NCBI GenBank assembly: GCA_902621205.1
Contig: CACNLH010000005.1
Coordinates: 42,872-106,871 of the forward strand
DNA: 64,000 nucleotides
Source of the DNA: an uncultured Alphaproteobacteria bacterium
GTDB lineage: Bacteria > Pseudomonadota > Alphaproteobacteria > HIMB59
Direction of reading: 5' to 3'
A program made the translations under genes and the position numbers. This document shows, in pieces, positions 8,851 through 18,043 of the stretch (position 1 is the stretch's first letter; each line of letters opens with the position of its first letter). Under the pieces are notes generated by a model. It did not search any database. It saw only the letters and a program-made list of their open reading frames with translations, and was not told where the DNA came from.

Positions 8851-10149
8851 ATGCAAAAATTTAATAAAAAAGAATATATTGAGTCAATAAAATCTCTTCA
8901 TTCTGCAGATCAAGCAGATAGTATTGAAAGTCTCCCATATGAAATACAGTCTTCTATACTAAGAACTAATACTAAAAATTTTCACCCAGATTTTATTGCT
9001 TACTTACGAGAAGAAACGCGTGACGATATTTTGCATATGATTCCAAATAAACAATTAGTTAATTTAATTAAATATTTAGATTTAGATGATGCGGTTGAAA
9101 TCCTTGGTGACTTTGAAACTAAAGAATTAGTCCAAATACTTTCCAAGCTTGGATCTCAGCAAAGAGAAAGAATTGAGGAAAGTTTACAGTATGATGAAAA
9201 TTCTGCTGGTAGGCTTATGAATAGAGACTATCTTTCGATAAAATCTAATTTAACGGTTGGTGAATTAATTGATCAGTTAAGGAATTCTAGAAGAGGACCT
9301 AAAAATTTTTATAATATATTTATTGTTGATGATCAAAACATTCCTATAGGCTATATCCCTTCTGGAAGAGTACTAAGATCAAAAAGATCAAAAAAATTAA
9401 AAGATATTATTTACAAAGACATACATACTATTAAATCTGATGAAAAAATTGAAGATATCGCCTACACCTTTCGACAGTATGGCTTGGTTTCAGCACCTGT
9501 AGTAAATTTAGATAATAAAATGATAGGTATCATGACAGTTGATGACGTTGTTGAAATTGATCACGAAGAGTCAGAAGATGATATGAGAAAGTTGGGAGGT
9601 TTGTTTGTAAATGACTTTTATAAAGGTGCTTTTACATCTGCCACCTCAAGATTTATATGGTTAGGGTTAAATTTATTGACAGCTATATTAGCATCTCTTG
9701 TAATAGATATATATTCAGACCAATTACAGCAAATGATAGCGATTGCAGTCTTGATGCCTATAGTAGCTTCAATGGGTGGTAATGCTGGCACGCAAGCTAT
9801 GACCATATACGTAAGAGCTATTGCCACAAAGGATATTAATAATTCAAACTATATTAAATTGGTTGTAAAAGAATTTTTAATAGGAAGTATCAATGGTTTT
9901 GCACTTTCTTTAATAATGGGATTAATAGCTTATTACTGGTTTGATAGTCTTGTATTAGCATTTGCGATATCTTTTGCCATTTTAATAAATCTAGGTTTTG
10001 CTTGTTTAGTAGGCATAATTATCCCAATAACAATTAATAAAATGAAAATAGATCCAGCTTTAGCCTCTGGTATTGTTCTTACGACATTTACAGATGTATT
10101 TGGATTTCTGTCATTTTTATCAATTGCAACTTACATATTAAATTTATAG
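8851..10149 (+). CDS. mgtE: Magnesium transporter MgtE
   Basis: A homodimeric, Mg2+-gated channel of the inner membrane. The 432 residues show the usual order: an N-terminal superhelical domain (about 20-125, LDLDDAVEILGDFE), two CBS domains (about 130-250), a plug helix, and five C-terminal membrane segments, including the pore region around PIVASMGGNAGTQA. It begins 14 bp after tRNA-Leu and is followed 9 bp later by the phosphomutase. No M-box riboswitch fits in the gap. Confidence 0.95.
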   Translation: MQKFNKKEYIESIKSLHSADQADSIESLPYEIQSSILRTNTKNFHPDFIAYLREETRDDILHMIPNKQLVNLIKYLDLDDAVEILGDFETKELVQILSKLGSQQRERIEESLQYDENSAGRLMNRDYLSIKSNLTVGELIDQLRNSRRGPKNFYNIFIVDDQNIPIGYIPSGRVLRSKRSKKLKDIIYKDIHTIKSDEKIEDIAYTFRQYGLVSAPVVNLDNKMIGIMTVDDVVEIDHEESEDDMRKLGGLFVNDFYKGAFTSATSRFIWLGLNLLTAILASLVIDIYSDQLQQMIAIAVLMPIVASMGGNAGTQAMTIYVRAIATKDINNSNYIKLVVKEFLIGSINGFALSLIMGLIAYYWFDSLVLAFAISFAILINLGFACLVGIIIPITINKMKIDPALASGIVLTTFTDVFGFLSFLSIATYILNL

Positions 10150-10158
10150 TTTATTTCG

Positions 10159-11553
10159 ATGATCAACGCTGAAATACTTAGAGAATATGATATCAGGGGT
10201 ATTTACCAAAAATCACTAAAATTAGAGGATGTAGAAAATATTGCAAAAAAAATCTCAAATATAATTTTAAATATTAATACTCCTAAAATTATTATAGGTC
10301 ATGATGGAAGATTATCATCTTTAGAAATTAAAAATAAACTTATTGATACTTTCAGAAGACATGGTGTTGATGTTGTAGATATTTCATTAATACCAACTCC
10401 AGTGAGCTATTATGCTACAAAAAAGCTGGATATTCCTAACTTAATAATGATTACAGGTTCTCATAATCCAAAAGAATATAATGGATTAAAAATAATTATT
10501 AATGATAAACCCTTTTTTGGAGAAAAGATAAAATCTTTAAACGATATAGATGATGCCTGTTTATCCACAACATTGGGTCAATTAACATTTAAAGACGTAA
10601 TTACTCCTTATACAGAGGAAATAATTTCACAATTTAGTAATTTAGATAAACTTAAAATAGTTTGGGATCTTGGAAATGGAGCAATCTCACCAATAATACA
10701 TAAAATTATTAATTCCATAAAAGGTACTAATATAATTTTAAATAGAAGTATAGACGGTAATTTTCCTAATCATCACCCTGATCCAACGATTAAGAAAAAT
10801 ATTATTCAATTATCAAACTATATAAAAGAAAAACAATTTGACTTAGGTGTTGCTTTTGATGGTGATGGTGATCGAATTGGAATTTTGGACAATAAAGGAG
10901 AGTTAATTTACTCAGATATAATATTTTTACTTTTGTCTCTCGATCTTTTAAAAGAAAAAAAAGACTTAGTTGCTATAGCTGATGTAAAATGTAGTAAAAT
11001 ACTTTTTGATACACTTAAAAATAATGGCGTCGACATTCATATGTCAAAAACCGGACATTCTTTAATCAAAGAGATGATATCTTTAAAAAATGCAGATATA
11101 GCTGGTGAGATGAGTGGACATATTTTTTATAATTATAATTATTATGGATATGATGACGCTATATACGCTTCTTTGAAATTAATTAAGATACTCAATCATA
11201 CAACAAAAACATTAAATGAAATAACAAGTATTTATATGAAATCATCATCAACACCTGAGATAAAATTATACTGTGATGAAAAAATTAAATTCAGTCTTTT
11301 AGATAAAATAGTAAAAGATATTCCTAAACACTACGATTGCGTAGAGAATTTAATTACTATTGATGGTGTAAGGCTGGAAACTGAAAATTTTTGGTTCCTT
11401 TTAAGAGCCTCAAATACTCAAAATTGTATAGTATTTAGACTTGAACATTTTGTTAAAGATAAATTTAAAGAAGAACTAATTAAATTAATATCAATACTTG
11501 AGTCATATTCATTAGATATAAAAGAATTAACTAGCTTTAATCAAACAGTCTAG
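10159..11553 (+). CDS. Phosphomannomutase/phosphoglucomutase
   Basis: Interconverts hexose 6- and 1-phosphates through a phosphoserine, feeding envelope sugar synthesis. The active-site loop is ITGSHNP with Ser101 (usually TASHNP), the metal loop FDGDGDR has Asp234/236/238, the sugar-specificity loop GEMSGH is at 316-321, and a RASNTQ phosphate-binding loop lies near 413. The 464-residue length fits the AlgC/ManB type. The preferred sugar cannot be told. Its end overlaps the convergent carboxypeptidase gene by 27 bp. Confidence 0.92.
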   Translation: MINAEILREYDIRGIYQKSLKLEDVENIAKKISNIILNINTPKIIIGHDGRLSSLEIKNKLIDTFRRHGVDVVDISLIPTPVSYYATKKLDIPNLIMITGSHNPKEYNGLKIIINDKPFFGEKIKSLNDIDDACLSTTLGQLTFKDVITPYTEEIISQFSNLDKLKIVWDLGNGAISPIIHKIINSIKGTNIILNRSIDGNFPNHHPDPTIKKNIIQLSNYIKEKQFDLGVAFDGDGDRIGILDNKGELIYSDIIFLLLSLDLLKEKKDLVAIADVKCSKILFDTLKNNGVDIHMSKTGHSLIKEMISLKNADIAGEMSGHIFYNYNYYGYDDAIYASLKLIKILNHTTKTLNEITSIYMKSSSTPEIKLYCDEKIKFSLLDKIVKDIPKHYDCVENLITIDGVRLETENFWFLLRASNTQNCIVFRLEHFVKDKFKEELIKLISILESYSLDIKELTSFNQTV

Positions 11554-12591
11554 TTTATTTAATTTAATTTCATTACATAAGTTTTTTGCTGTTTGTTTAT
11601 CATCAACATTAATATAGCTTATAAAATACCTACCATTTTTTTTAATTTGATGCTCAAAACTTCTTAGTATTTTTATTTTATTTTTCAGTAAATTAATATG
11701 CATCTTTGATTTACTAATCTTTTTGAAAGAGGATGTCTGAACTGTAAAATTTGTAGTACCTTTTTTTTCATTTTTAACGGTTAATTTTTTAGTTTCTTTA
11801 TTTTTGGATGCATCTTTATATCTATATTTGTTCATAAGAAAATTAATCTTATTGTTTCTTTCTTTAGCAGAATTTCCACCAAAATATATACCTAATAAAT
11901 ATTTATCCTCATTTATCGACAATAGTGATATTTGAAACCCAGATTTTCTTGTATAACCAGTTTTTAAACCAATGTAATGATCATACTTTTTTAATAATGT
12001 ATTATGAGTTGTATAACTTTTACCTTTAATTTTAACATTTGTTTTTTTAAATCTATGTAAGTGTTCAGGAAAATCTGTAATTATTCTAGAGCTTAATTTA
12101 AATATGTCATAAGCGGTCGACAAATTAGCTCTATTTGGGAGACCATGAGGATTTGCAAAAATTGTGTTTTGTAAATTTAATTTCTTTGCATAATTATTCA
12201 TTTTAACGACAAATTTTTTTTCAGTGCCTGATATTTTTTCAGCTATTGCAACAGCTGCATCATTTGCAGATTTGATTATTAATGAGTCAATCAATTCATC
12301 TACAGTTATGAAATCCTTTTCTGCTATACCTAATTTAGAGGGTTGTTGATAGGTTGCATACTTAGAAAAGTATATACGATCATTTATATCAATATTTTTT
12401 ATCCTTAGTTCGTCAAATAAAATATAAAGTGTCATAATTTTAGTAAGTGATGCTGGATAATTCTTAGTATCTTTATTAACTTCAAAATATATTTCCTGAG
12501 AATGCGGATTTCCTATAACACTAGCAATCTTTCCAAATAAAGGATGTGATAAATTGACAATTAAAATAAATGCAATAAGTATTATTCTCAT
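11527..12591 (-). CDS. D-alanyl-D-alanine carboxypeptidase (DacA/DacC type) with SPOR-like tail
   Basis: Trims the terminal D-Ala of peptidoglycan pentapeptides in the periplasm. A signal peptide (about 1-20) precedes the penicillin-binding fold with all three motifs: Ser48-Leu-Thr-Lys51, Ser108-Ala-Asn110 and Lys210-Thr-Gly212. The last 75 or so residues resemble a SPOR domain (GRYFISYINVDDKQTAKNLC), which would bind denuded glycan at the septum. That tail replaces the usual C-terminal membrane anchor region. Divergent from the NDUFA12 gene with a 27-bp gap. Confidence 0.92.
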   Translation of the reverse strand: MRIILIAFILIVNLSHPLFGKIASVIGNPHSQEIYFEVNKDTKNYPASLTKIMTLYILFDELRIKNIDINDRIYFSKYATYQQPSKLGIAEKDFITVDELIDSLIIKSANDAAVAIAEKISGTEKKFVVKMNNYAKKLNLQNTIFANPHGLPNRANLSTAYDIFKLSSRIITDFPEHLHRFKKTNVKIKGKSYTTHNTLLKKYDHYIGLKTGYTRKSGFQISLLSINEDKYLLGIYFGGNSAKERNNKINFLMNKYRYKDASKNKETKKLTVKNEKKGTTNFTVQTSSFKKISKSKMHINLLKNKIKILRSFEHQIKKNGRYFISYINVDDKQTAKNLCNEIKLNKLDCLIKAS

Positions 12592-12618
12592 GAAGCTATT
12601 AATTTGTTATGATTATCT

Positions 12619-12927
12619 ATGTCTATAGGTTTTAAATTATACTCCTTTTTCAAAGGTAACCTTGTTCATCAAGATTCGCTAGGTAATAAATATTATCATG
12701 ATAAGAGTAATCCTTCCAAAAGATGGGTAGTTTATGCTGTTGGTTTTGGCCCAGAGTCGCTGCCAACTCAATTTCATAATTGGTTACATAATACCTCAGA
12801 TGAAATCCCCGATATTGATCTAGAGGAAAATAATCAAGAAAGTAATGTTAAAAGAAGAGTACAGAAACACTCTGTAAAACATAAAAAAAATGTCGATAAG
12901 GGCTATAATAGTTGGCAACCAAAATAA
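12619..12927 (+). CDS. NDUFA12-family (B17.2-like) NADH:quinone oxidoreductase accessory protein
   Basis: This family is a supernumerary subunit of complex I shared by mitochondria and Alphaproteobacteria. The 102-residue product carries the recognisable string DSLGNKYYHD, then RWVVY, and PTQFHNWLHN, followed by a short polar tail. It is not near the nuo operon here, which is usual for this gene. It opens a forward group with two MCE proteins and a DUF2155 protein. Confidence 0.92.
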   Translation: MSIGFKLYSFFKGNLVHQDSLGNKYYHDKSNPSKRWVVYAVGFGPESLPTQFHNWLHNTSDEIPDIDLEENNQESNVKRRVQKHSVKHKKNVDKGYNSWQPK

Positions 12928-13370
12928 AGGAGATAGATAGTTATAAATCAAGCTACCATTTCAAAATTGGTATTATTTTTTGTGCACTATTATTTTTATT
13001 TTTATTTATATCTAAAAATATAAATAAAAATAACACAGTTCCTTTTGTTGCAACTTTTAATTATATTGAGGGAATATATAATGAAACTGATGTTAAGATT
13101 GCAGGTATAAAGGTAGGAAATGTACAAGACGTTAAGATATCTTCAGATGGTGTAATTGTTTATGGTTATATTGAAAAAAAATACAATATACCTAAGGACT
13201 CAATAATAAAAATAAAAAGCGATGGTATTTTTGGAAAAAAGTCACTATCAATTGAGGCAGGATTTGGAGAATATTTTAATAAATCTTCAAATAAGTATGT
13301 ATTTAACCAAACACAAGATTCATATTCTATAGATATGTTCCTAAGATATTTAAATAATTTAAATGAATAA
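12912..13370 (+). CDS. MlaD-like MCE-domain lipid transport protein (first copy)
   Basis: MCE proteins form periplasmic hexameric rings, anchored in the inner membrane, that carry phospholipids between the membranes. One membrane segment (about 16-34) is followed by an MCE domain (about 45-130) with the pattern IAGIKVGNVQDVKI and GIFGKKSLSIE. The start is uncertain: TTG at 12912 overlaps the previous gene by 16 bp, and an AAGGAG at 12927-12932 has no conventional start at proper distance. No ATPase or permease partner lies in the window. Confidence 0.87.
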   Translation: MATKIKEIDSYKSSYHFKIGIIFCALLFLFLFISKNINKNNTVPFVATFNYIEGIYNETDVKIAGIKVGNVQDVKISSDGVIVYGYIEKKYNIPKDSIIKIKSDGIFGKKSLSIEAGFGEYFNKSSNKYVFNQTQDSYSIDMFLRYLNNLNE

Positions 13371-13803
13371 AAAAATAAATATTGAATTTGTGCTTGGATT
13401 TTTAATATTAATAATCTCTATATTTTTTGTTTTTTATTATTCAAATAAATTAAATTTTTTTAATAAAACTGAAACATTTCTTATAAATTCTAGTTTTTTT
13501 GATATAGGTAATATAAATATTGGTAATGAAGTTAAAATTAGAGGAGTACAAGTAGGTGAAGTATCTGGTATTTCATTAGATCAAAATAGCTATATGGCTA
13601 TTATTACATCATCTATTGAAAATACTATTAATATACCTGATGATTCTATATTTAAAATATCTAATAACGGATTTATAGGTTCTCCTTATATTGAAATACA
13701 ATTAGGAAATAGTGATGTATCACTCAAAAATAATGATTATACGATTAATAATATTGATGCAGTATCATTGGAAGAAATTATTAATAATTTTATTTTTAAA
13801 TAG
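13363..13803 (+). CDS. MlaD-like MCE-domain lipid transport protein (second copy)
   Basis: A second single-MCE protein directly after the first, overlapping it by 8 bp. It has an N-terminal membrane segment (about 8-26) and an MCE domain with IRGVQVGEVSGI and GFIGSPYIEIQLG. The domain layout matches the first copy, yet sequence identity by eye is modest, so the duplication is old or the copies are specialised. It may form mixed rings with the first copy; that is inference. Confidence 0.85.
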   Translation: MNKKINIEFVLGFLILIISIFFVFYYSNKLNFFNKTETFLINSSFFDIGNINIGNEVKIRGVQVGEVSGISLDQNSYMAIITSSIENTINIPDDSIFKISNNGFIGSPYIEIQLGNSDVSLKNNDYTINNIDAVSLEEIINNFIFK

Positions 13804-14098
13804 TATTTTTATTTATCAAATAAAATCTAATGAAATTAGTAATACAAAGCTTCTAATTTTAGATAAGTCTTCATCATCAAAATATGTAATTGATTTTTCA
13901 AATTCTTATAAATTTAGAAATTTATCTTTTGAATTAATTTCTTGTAAAAATATTGAATTTGATAAATATCTTGACACTGCTGCTTTATTAAAAATAATTC
14001 AAAATGATAATATATTTATAGGTTGGTTTTTTAAATACACTGATGAATTAAATCTATATTCAAATAAAATTTATGAAATATCACTTACAGATTGCTAG
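13757..14098 (+). CDS. DUF2155 family secreted protein
   Basis: A 113-residue product with a signal peptide (about 1-24) and the DUF2155 layout: LILDK near the start, a single Cys in ELISCKN, the FIGWFF pattern (family FSGWMF) and a C-terminal YEISLTDC (family YDVWVLDC). Function of the family is unknown; in Alphaproteobacteria it commonly sits by NDUFA12 and accBC, as here. I start it at ATG 13757, giving a sensible signal peptide and a 47-bp overlap with the MCE gene; a longer start at 13712 is less likely. Confidence 0.75.
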   Translation: MQYHWKKLLIILFLNSIFIYQIKSNEISNTKLLILDKSSSSKYVIDFSNSYKFRNLSFELISCKNIEFDKYLDTAALLKIIQNDNIFIGWFFKYTDELNLYSNKIYEISLTDC

Positions 14099-15438
14099 CC
14101 AAATCTTGAAATATTTTTTTCTAGCCAATTTGTATTATATACACCATTAACAAAATCTTTTTGATTCAAAATCCATTTGTGAAGTTCAATATTAGTATTT
14201 ATCCCATCTATAATAAGCTCATCTAATCCTCTTTTCATTATAGATATAGACTCATTCCTGTCTTTGCCTTTGGAAACTAATTTTAATACTAGACTATCGT
14301 AGTGTGGATTAACTTTGTAATTTGTGTATAAAGCAGTATCTACTCTAATACCTTTACCTCCAGGTACATTAATAAATTTAACAGTTCCTGGACTTGGTGA
14401 AAAATCTCTAGCATTTTCAGCATTAATTCTACACTCAATTGTGTGATTTCTTTTTATTGTATCTTTCAAATCCACTTTATATCCGGCAGCAACCATTATT
14501 TGATATTTCACTAAGTCAACTTCATATGCCTCTTCAGTTACTGGGTGCTCGACCTGTAACCTGGTATTCATTTCAATAAAAAAAATTTCATTATCTTGAT
14601 ATAAAAACTCTAAAGTTCCTAAGCCCTCATATTTATTTTTTATAAGTAAATTTTTTATATTTTTTTCAATTTTTTCTATATTATTTATTTTAATAAAATC
14701 AGATGGTATTTCTTCAATAATTTTTTGATTTTTACGTTGTATAGAGCAATCTCTCTGACCAATAATTTCTGCGTAATTATTACTTGGGTCTGAAATAACT
14801 TGAAATTCAATATGTTTTGCATTTGTTAAAAATTTTTCAGCATACATAGTATCATCACCAAAGTAATTTTTTGCTTCTGCTTTTAATTGTGAAAAGTAAT
14901 TATTAATTTCTTCTTTATTATTAAAAACCCTCATTCCTTTACCTCCTCCACCATAAGCAGCTTTTATTACTATAGGCATTCCAATCTCTTTAGATATTTT
15001 TTGAGCTTCATTTATATTTTCTATATTTTTCGAAGTTTTATTTCCCAAAATTGGTATATTAAATTCACTTGCTAACTTTAAAGCATTACTTTTATTTCCT
15101 AACTCTAATATCGAATTATGTGAGGGACCTATAAACTTTATCTTATGTGAACTTAATATTTTGGAAAATTTATCACTCTCACTTAAGAAGCCATAACCTG
15201 GATGTACGGCATCAGCACCAGTAATATTAATTGCACTTATTATACTAGGAATATTTAAGTAACTTTGATTTGGTAAGGCATTACCAACACAAATACTTTC
15301 ATCAGCTAGTTTAACATGCATAGCCTCAGTATCTACATTTGAATGAATGGCAACAGTTTTGATATTAAGTTCTTTACATGCTCTTATAATTCGTACAGCA
15401 ATTTCACCTCTATTTGCTACTAATATTTTTTTAAACAA
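14095..15438 (-). CDS. accC: Acetyl-CoA carboxylase biotin carboxylase subunit
   Basis: ATP-dependent carboxylation of biotin on AccB, the first half-reaction of malonyl-CoA synthesis. The 447-residue chain has the biotin carboxylase N-domain (FKKILVANRGEIAVRIIRA), the ATP-grasp glycine loop KAAYGGGGKGMR (about 158-169), the FIEMNTRLQVEHPVTE catalytic segment (about 280-295) and the C-domain. It directly follows accB (0 bp gap) and overlaps the convergent DUF2155 gene at the stop by 4 bp. Confidence 0.97.
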   Translation of the reverse strand: MFKKILVANRGEIAVRIIRACKELNIKTVAIHSNVDTEAMHVKLADESICVGNALPNQSYLNIPSIISAINITGADAVHPGYGFLSESDKFSKILSSHKIKFIGPSHNSILELGNKSNALKLASEFNIPILGNKTSKNIENINEAQKISKEIGMPIVIKAAYGGGGKGMRVFNNKEEINNYFSQLKAEAKNYFGDDTMYAEKFLTNAKHIEFQVISDPSNNYAEIIGQRDCSIQRKNQKIIEEIPSDFIKINNIEKIEKNIKNLLIKNKYEGLGTLEFLYQDNEIFFIEMNTRLQVEHPVTEEAYEVDLVKYQIMVAAGYKVDLKDTIKRNHTIECRINAENARDFSPSPGTVKFINVPGGKGIRVDTALYTNYKVNPHYDSLVLKLVSKGKDRNESISIMKRGLDELIIDGINTNIELHKWILNQKDFVNGVYNTNWLEKNISRFG

Positions 15439-15867
15439 TTACGATATTTCAAAGAGTGGCTGACCGAACTCTACAGCTTCTCCGTTTTCGACCATTACTG
15501 ACTTAATTATGCAATCCCTGTCAGATTTTATTTCATTAAAAGTTTTCATAGCTTCAATTAAACAAATGATATCCCCCTTTTTGATCTTTTGACCTTTTTT
15601 TGCAAAAGGAGGTGAGCTAGGTTTAGGAGTTAAGTAAATAATTCCAACCATAGGACTGTCAATAGTTATTAAATTTTCATTATTATTGGTATTTTGACTT
15701 ATGTCAGTCAAAATATTTTGATTATTTTGGTTAAGGTTTCTATTGTTAGTATTACTGAATATTTCAATTGTATTTGTTTTATTTGATAATTTAATAGAAG
15801 ATAGATTATTGTCTTTAATTTTTTTTATTAAAGTATCAATTGTCTCATTAATTTTTTTATCAATCAT
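15439..15867 (-). CDS. accB: Biotin carboxyl carrier protein of acetyl-CoA carboxylase
   Basis: Carries biotin between AccC and AccAD. The C-terminal biotinyl domain (about 68-142) has EAMKTF with the biotinylated lysine at 108; the usual MKM is MKT here, which I believe occurs in other Alphaproteobacteria. An asparagine-rich linker (about 38-65) replaces the Pro/Ala-rich linker of high-GC relatives, as expected from AT bias. It is separated by 51 bp from dcd upstream and abuts accC. Confidence 0.96.
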   Translation of the reverse strand: MIDKKINETIDTLIKKIKDNNLSSIKLSNKTNTIEIFSNTNNRNLNQNNQNILTDISQNTNNNENLITIDSPMVGIIYLTPKPSSPPFAKKGQKIKKGDIICLIEAMKTFNEIKSDRDCIIKSVMVENGEAVEFGQPLFEIS

Positions 15868-15918
15868 AATTGATAATATACCTGATAGATAATAAAATAA
15901 AACTCTTATATAGTTTGA

Positions 15919-16911
15919 CTATTTAAATTGTTTTGCCAACTTTAAATTTTGGTTAAAGTAATTAGAACTAATATTAAAGCCATAACTATTTTTTTTGATT
16001 CTATCAATTTCATAGTAATTTAGTTGTCCAACAAGCTGACCATCTCTTATTATAAATGGAGTGTCATATGCTCGCAATTCGAGAACAGCAGGTGTGCCAG
16101 ATTTATTATTGCCAAATCCAGGATCAAAAAAACCAGCATAATGAACTCTAAAATTTCCAAAGCTATCTTTAAATGGCTCTAGCTCTCCAGCTTGATCATC
16201 TTTAATTTTTATTAACTCTTTAGATCTGAGTATATAAAACTCGTCTTTTTCAATTATAAAAGAATTATCAACTGGAATGATTTCCTCCCAATATTTATTT
16301 GATTTATAAAAACTAATTTTATTTAAATCAATTGCAGATGTAATCTTTTTAGCCTTATAAGCAGTAATTTGATTTTTTTTGATTGATACTGATATTTTCA
16401 TTTGTTTAATTTTTCTATCTATATTTGGACCTTGAAAAAATCTTAATTGATTTAATGAAGTATTCTTCTTTAAAATTATACTAAATGACTGTGGAATAAT
16501 TTCTAAATACAATTTGCCCTTATAGTTATAATTAATAAAATCATATTCTTTTCCATTTTCAGTTATTACACGAGTAAATATATCCAATCTACCAGTTGTG
16601 CTTTTAGGATTTGATTTACCCATTATATCATGTGGAAGGTTTAATTTTTCGTTCAATTCACATAAATAAATGCAATTTTTTTCTAAGAGTGTATCCCTTG
16701 ATATATCAATTTCAGTTAGTGATAATTCGTTAATGACTTTCGATATTTTGATATTATTTGGTATAAAAGAGGCTTTAATTCTATAGCATTTATTAGACAA
16801 TGATAAATCAAGAGATGCTGGCTGTAATTGTTTATTGATATATGAATTATTAGAGTAAACATGTCTTTTTTTTATAAGAGTAAAAATTTGTTCTCTATTT
16901 AAATAGGGCAT
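15919..16911 (-). CDS. dcd: 2'-deoxycytidine 5'-triphosphate deaminase, two-domain form
   Basis: Makes dUTP from dCTP for thymidylate synthesis. At 330 residues it is the long alphaproteobacterial type with two dUTPase-like folds: the first half has QPASLDLSLSNKCYR near residue 31, and the second half repeats the pattern (TSAIDLNKISFY), then HYAGFFDPGFG and AVLELRAYDTPF, which carry the catalytic Glu. It overlaps the protease gene upstream by 17 bp, within the reverse rne-M48-dcd-accBC group. Confidence 0.88.
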   Translation of the reverse strand: MPYLNREQIFTLIKKRHVYSNNSYINKQLQPASLDLSLSNKCYRIKASFIPNNIKISKVINELSLTEIDISRDTLLEKNCIYLCELNEKLNLPHDIMGKSNPKSTTGRLDIFTRVITENGKEYDFINYNYKGKLYLEIIPQSFSIILKKNTSLNQLRFFQGPNIDRKIKQMKISVSIKKNQITAYKAKKITSAIDLNKISFYKSNKYWEEIIPVDNSFIIEKDEFYILRSKELIKIKDDQAGELEPFKDSFGNFRVHYAGFFDPGFGNNKSGTPAVLELRAYDTPFIIRDGQLVGQLNYYEIDRIKKNSYGFNISSNYFNQNLKLAKQFK

Positions 16912-18043
16912 ATGATTTATCTAATGTTGGAACATCTTTAATATCATATTTTTTACAAAAAAAATCGGCTTTATTATTTGAATTTATTCCTTTGTAAAAT
17001 TGACAAAAATAGAAGTTAGAAAGGTTAAAATTACCTATTTTTTGATAATATTTACCGTATATATAATGATAAAAATATTCGTTAATAATATCTTTATTAA
17101 ATTTTAAATCATCTATTATGTAATATTTATTATATAAGTTATTTTCTAATAGGTAGTTGATGTATTCTATCTTTAAAAAAGAATTATCATTTATTTCTAA
17201 TAAAGTTTGAAAATTATTATGCCAATCATCAACAATTAAACCTCTTTTAAATGCCTCATACTGTGCTAGCGGTTTATACATATCATTTAAAACTTCGTCT
17301 TTATAAAATATACCTTTATTAAGATCTTCAAAAAAAATATTAAAGGACATAATATTTGAATCATTAGAATATTTTGATTTTATCCATTCAAATTTTTGTG
17401 AATTTATTTGTTTATTATAATCAAGTTCTTTTAAATTATTTATCCTATCATTAGTTCTAGGATGAGTTTTGATGTAGTTATTATCTTGATTACCCGCTTT
17501 TTCCAAAAAAGATATTAACTCTGAAGTATTAATTTTATTTTTTTTAATTTCATTAATCATAAAATTATCAGCTTCAATTTCAAATTTGATAGAATGTTTT
17601 GAAATTTCATCAATTAAATTGCTATTTAATGAAATAGATGTACCCAGCCCTACATTAGCATTACTAGCAAATACGGCAAGACCAATAGAAAATAAATTAA
17701 AAATATTATTTTTTTTTCTACTCTCTTGTATTTTAAATTTCTTAGAAATAAAATGATTTTTAATTAAATGGGCGTATTCATGCAAATATATTGCTTTAAG
17801 GGTATCCTCATATTTAATAATTTTTAATAATCCAGTGGTAAAATAAATATTATTATTTAATACAAATGCATTGGCTGACTCATTTCTAGTTAAATAAACA
17901 TTTGATTTATTTATGTTAAGTTCTTTGCTTAAATAATCAAAATAATCCTCAAAGATTGGATCTCTAATGATTTCATAAGAATTAAGTTTATTAAAAAAAA
18001 ATGTAAAAAATATAAAGAAAATGAATTTAAACTTAATTTTCAA
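16895..18043 (-). CDS. Secreted M48-family metalloprotease (BepA/YfgC-like)
   Basis: A zinc protease of the periplasm, probably in outer-membrane protein quality control. It has a signal peptide (about 1-22) and the HExxH site His88-Glu89-Tyr-Ala-His92, with the third ligand likely Glu155 in FEIEAD. A GLGTSISLNS stretch between resembles the loop region of BepA. The C-terminal 170 residues hold helical, TPR-like text without clear motifs. It is coupled to the RNase E/G gene by a 4-bp overlap. Confidence 0.87.
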   Translation of the reverse strand: MKIKFKFIFFIFFTFFFNKLNSYEIIRDPIFEDYFDYLSKELNINKSNVYLTRNESANAFVLNNNIYFTTGLLKIIKYEDTLKAIYLHEYAHLIKNHFISKKFKIQESRKKNNIFNLFSIGLAVFASNANVGLGTSISLNSNLIDEISKHSIKFEIEADNFMINEIKKNKINTSELISFLEKAGNQDNNYIKTHPRTNDRINNLKELDYNKQINSQKFEWIKSKYSNDSNIMSFNIFFEDLNKGIFYKDEVLNDMYKPLAQYEAFKRGLIVDDWHNNFQTLLEINDNSFLKIEYINYLLENNLYNKYYIIDDLKFNKDIINEYFYHYIYGKYYQKIGNFNLSNFYFCQFYKGINSNNKADFFCKKYDIKDVPTLDKSYALFK

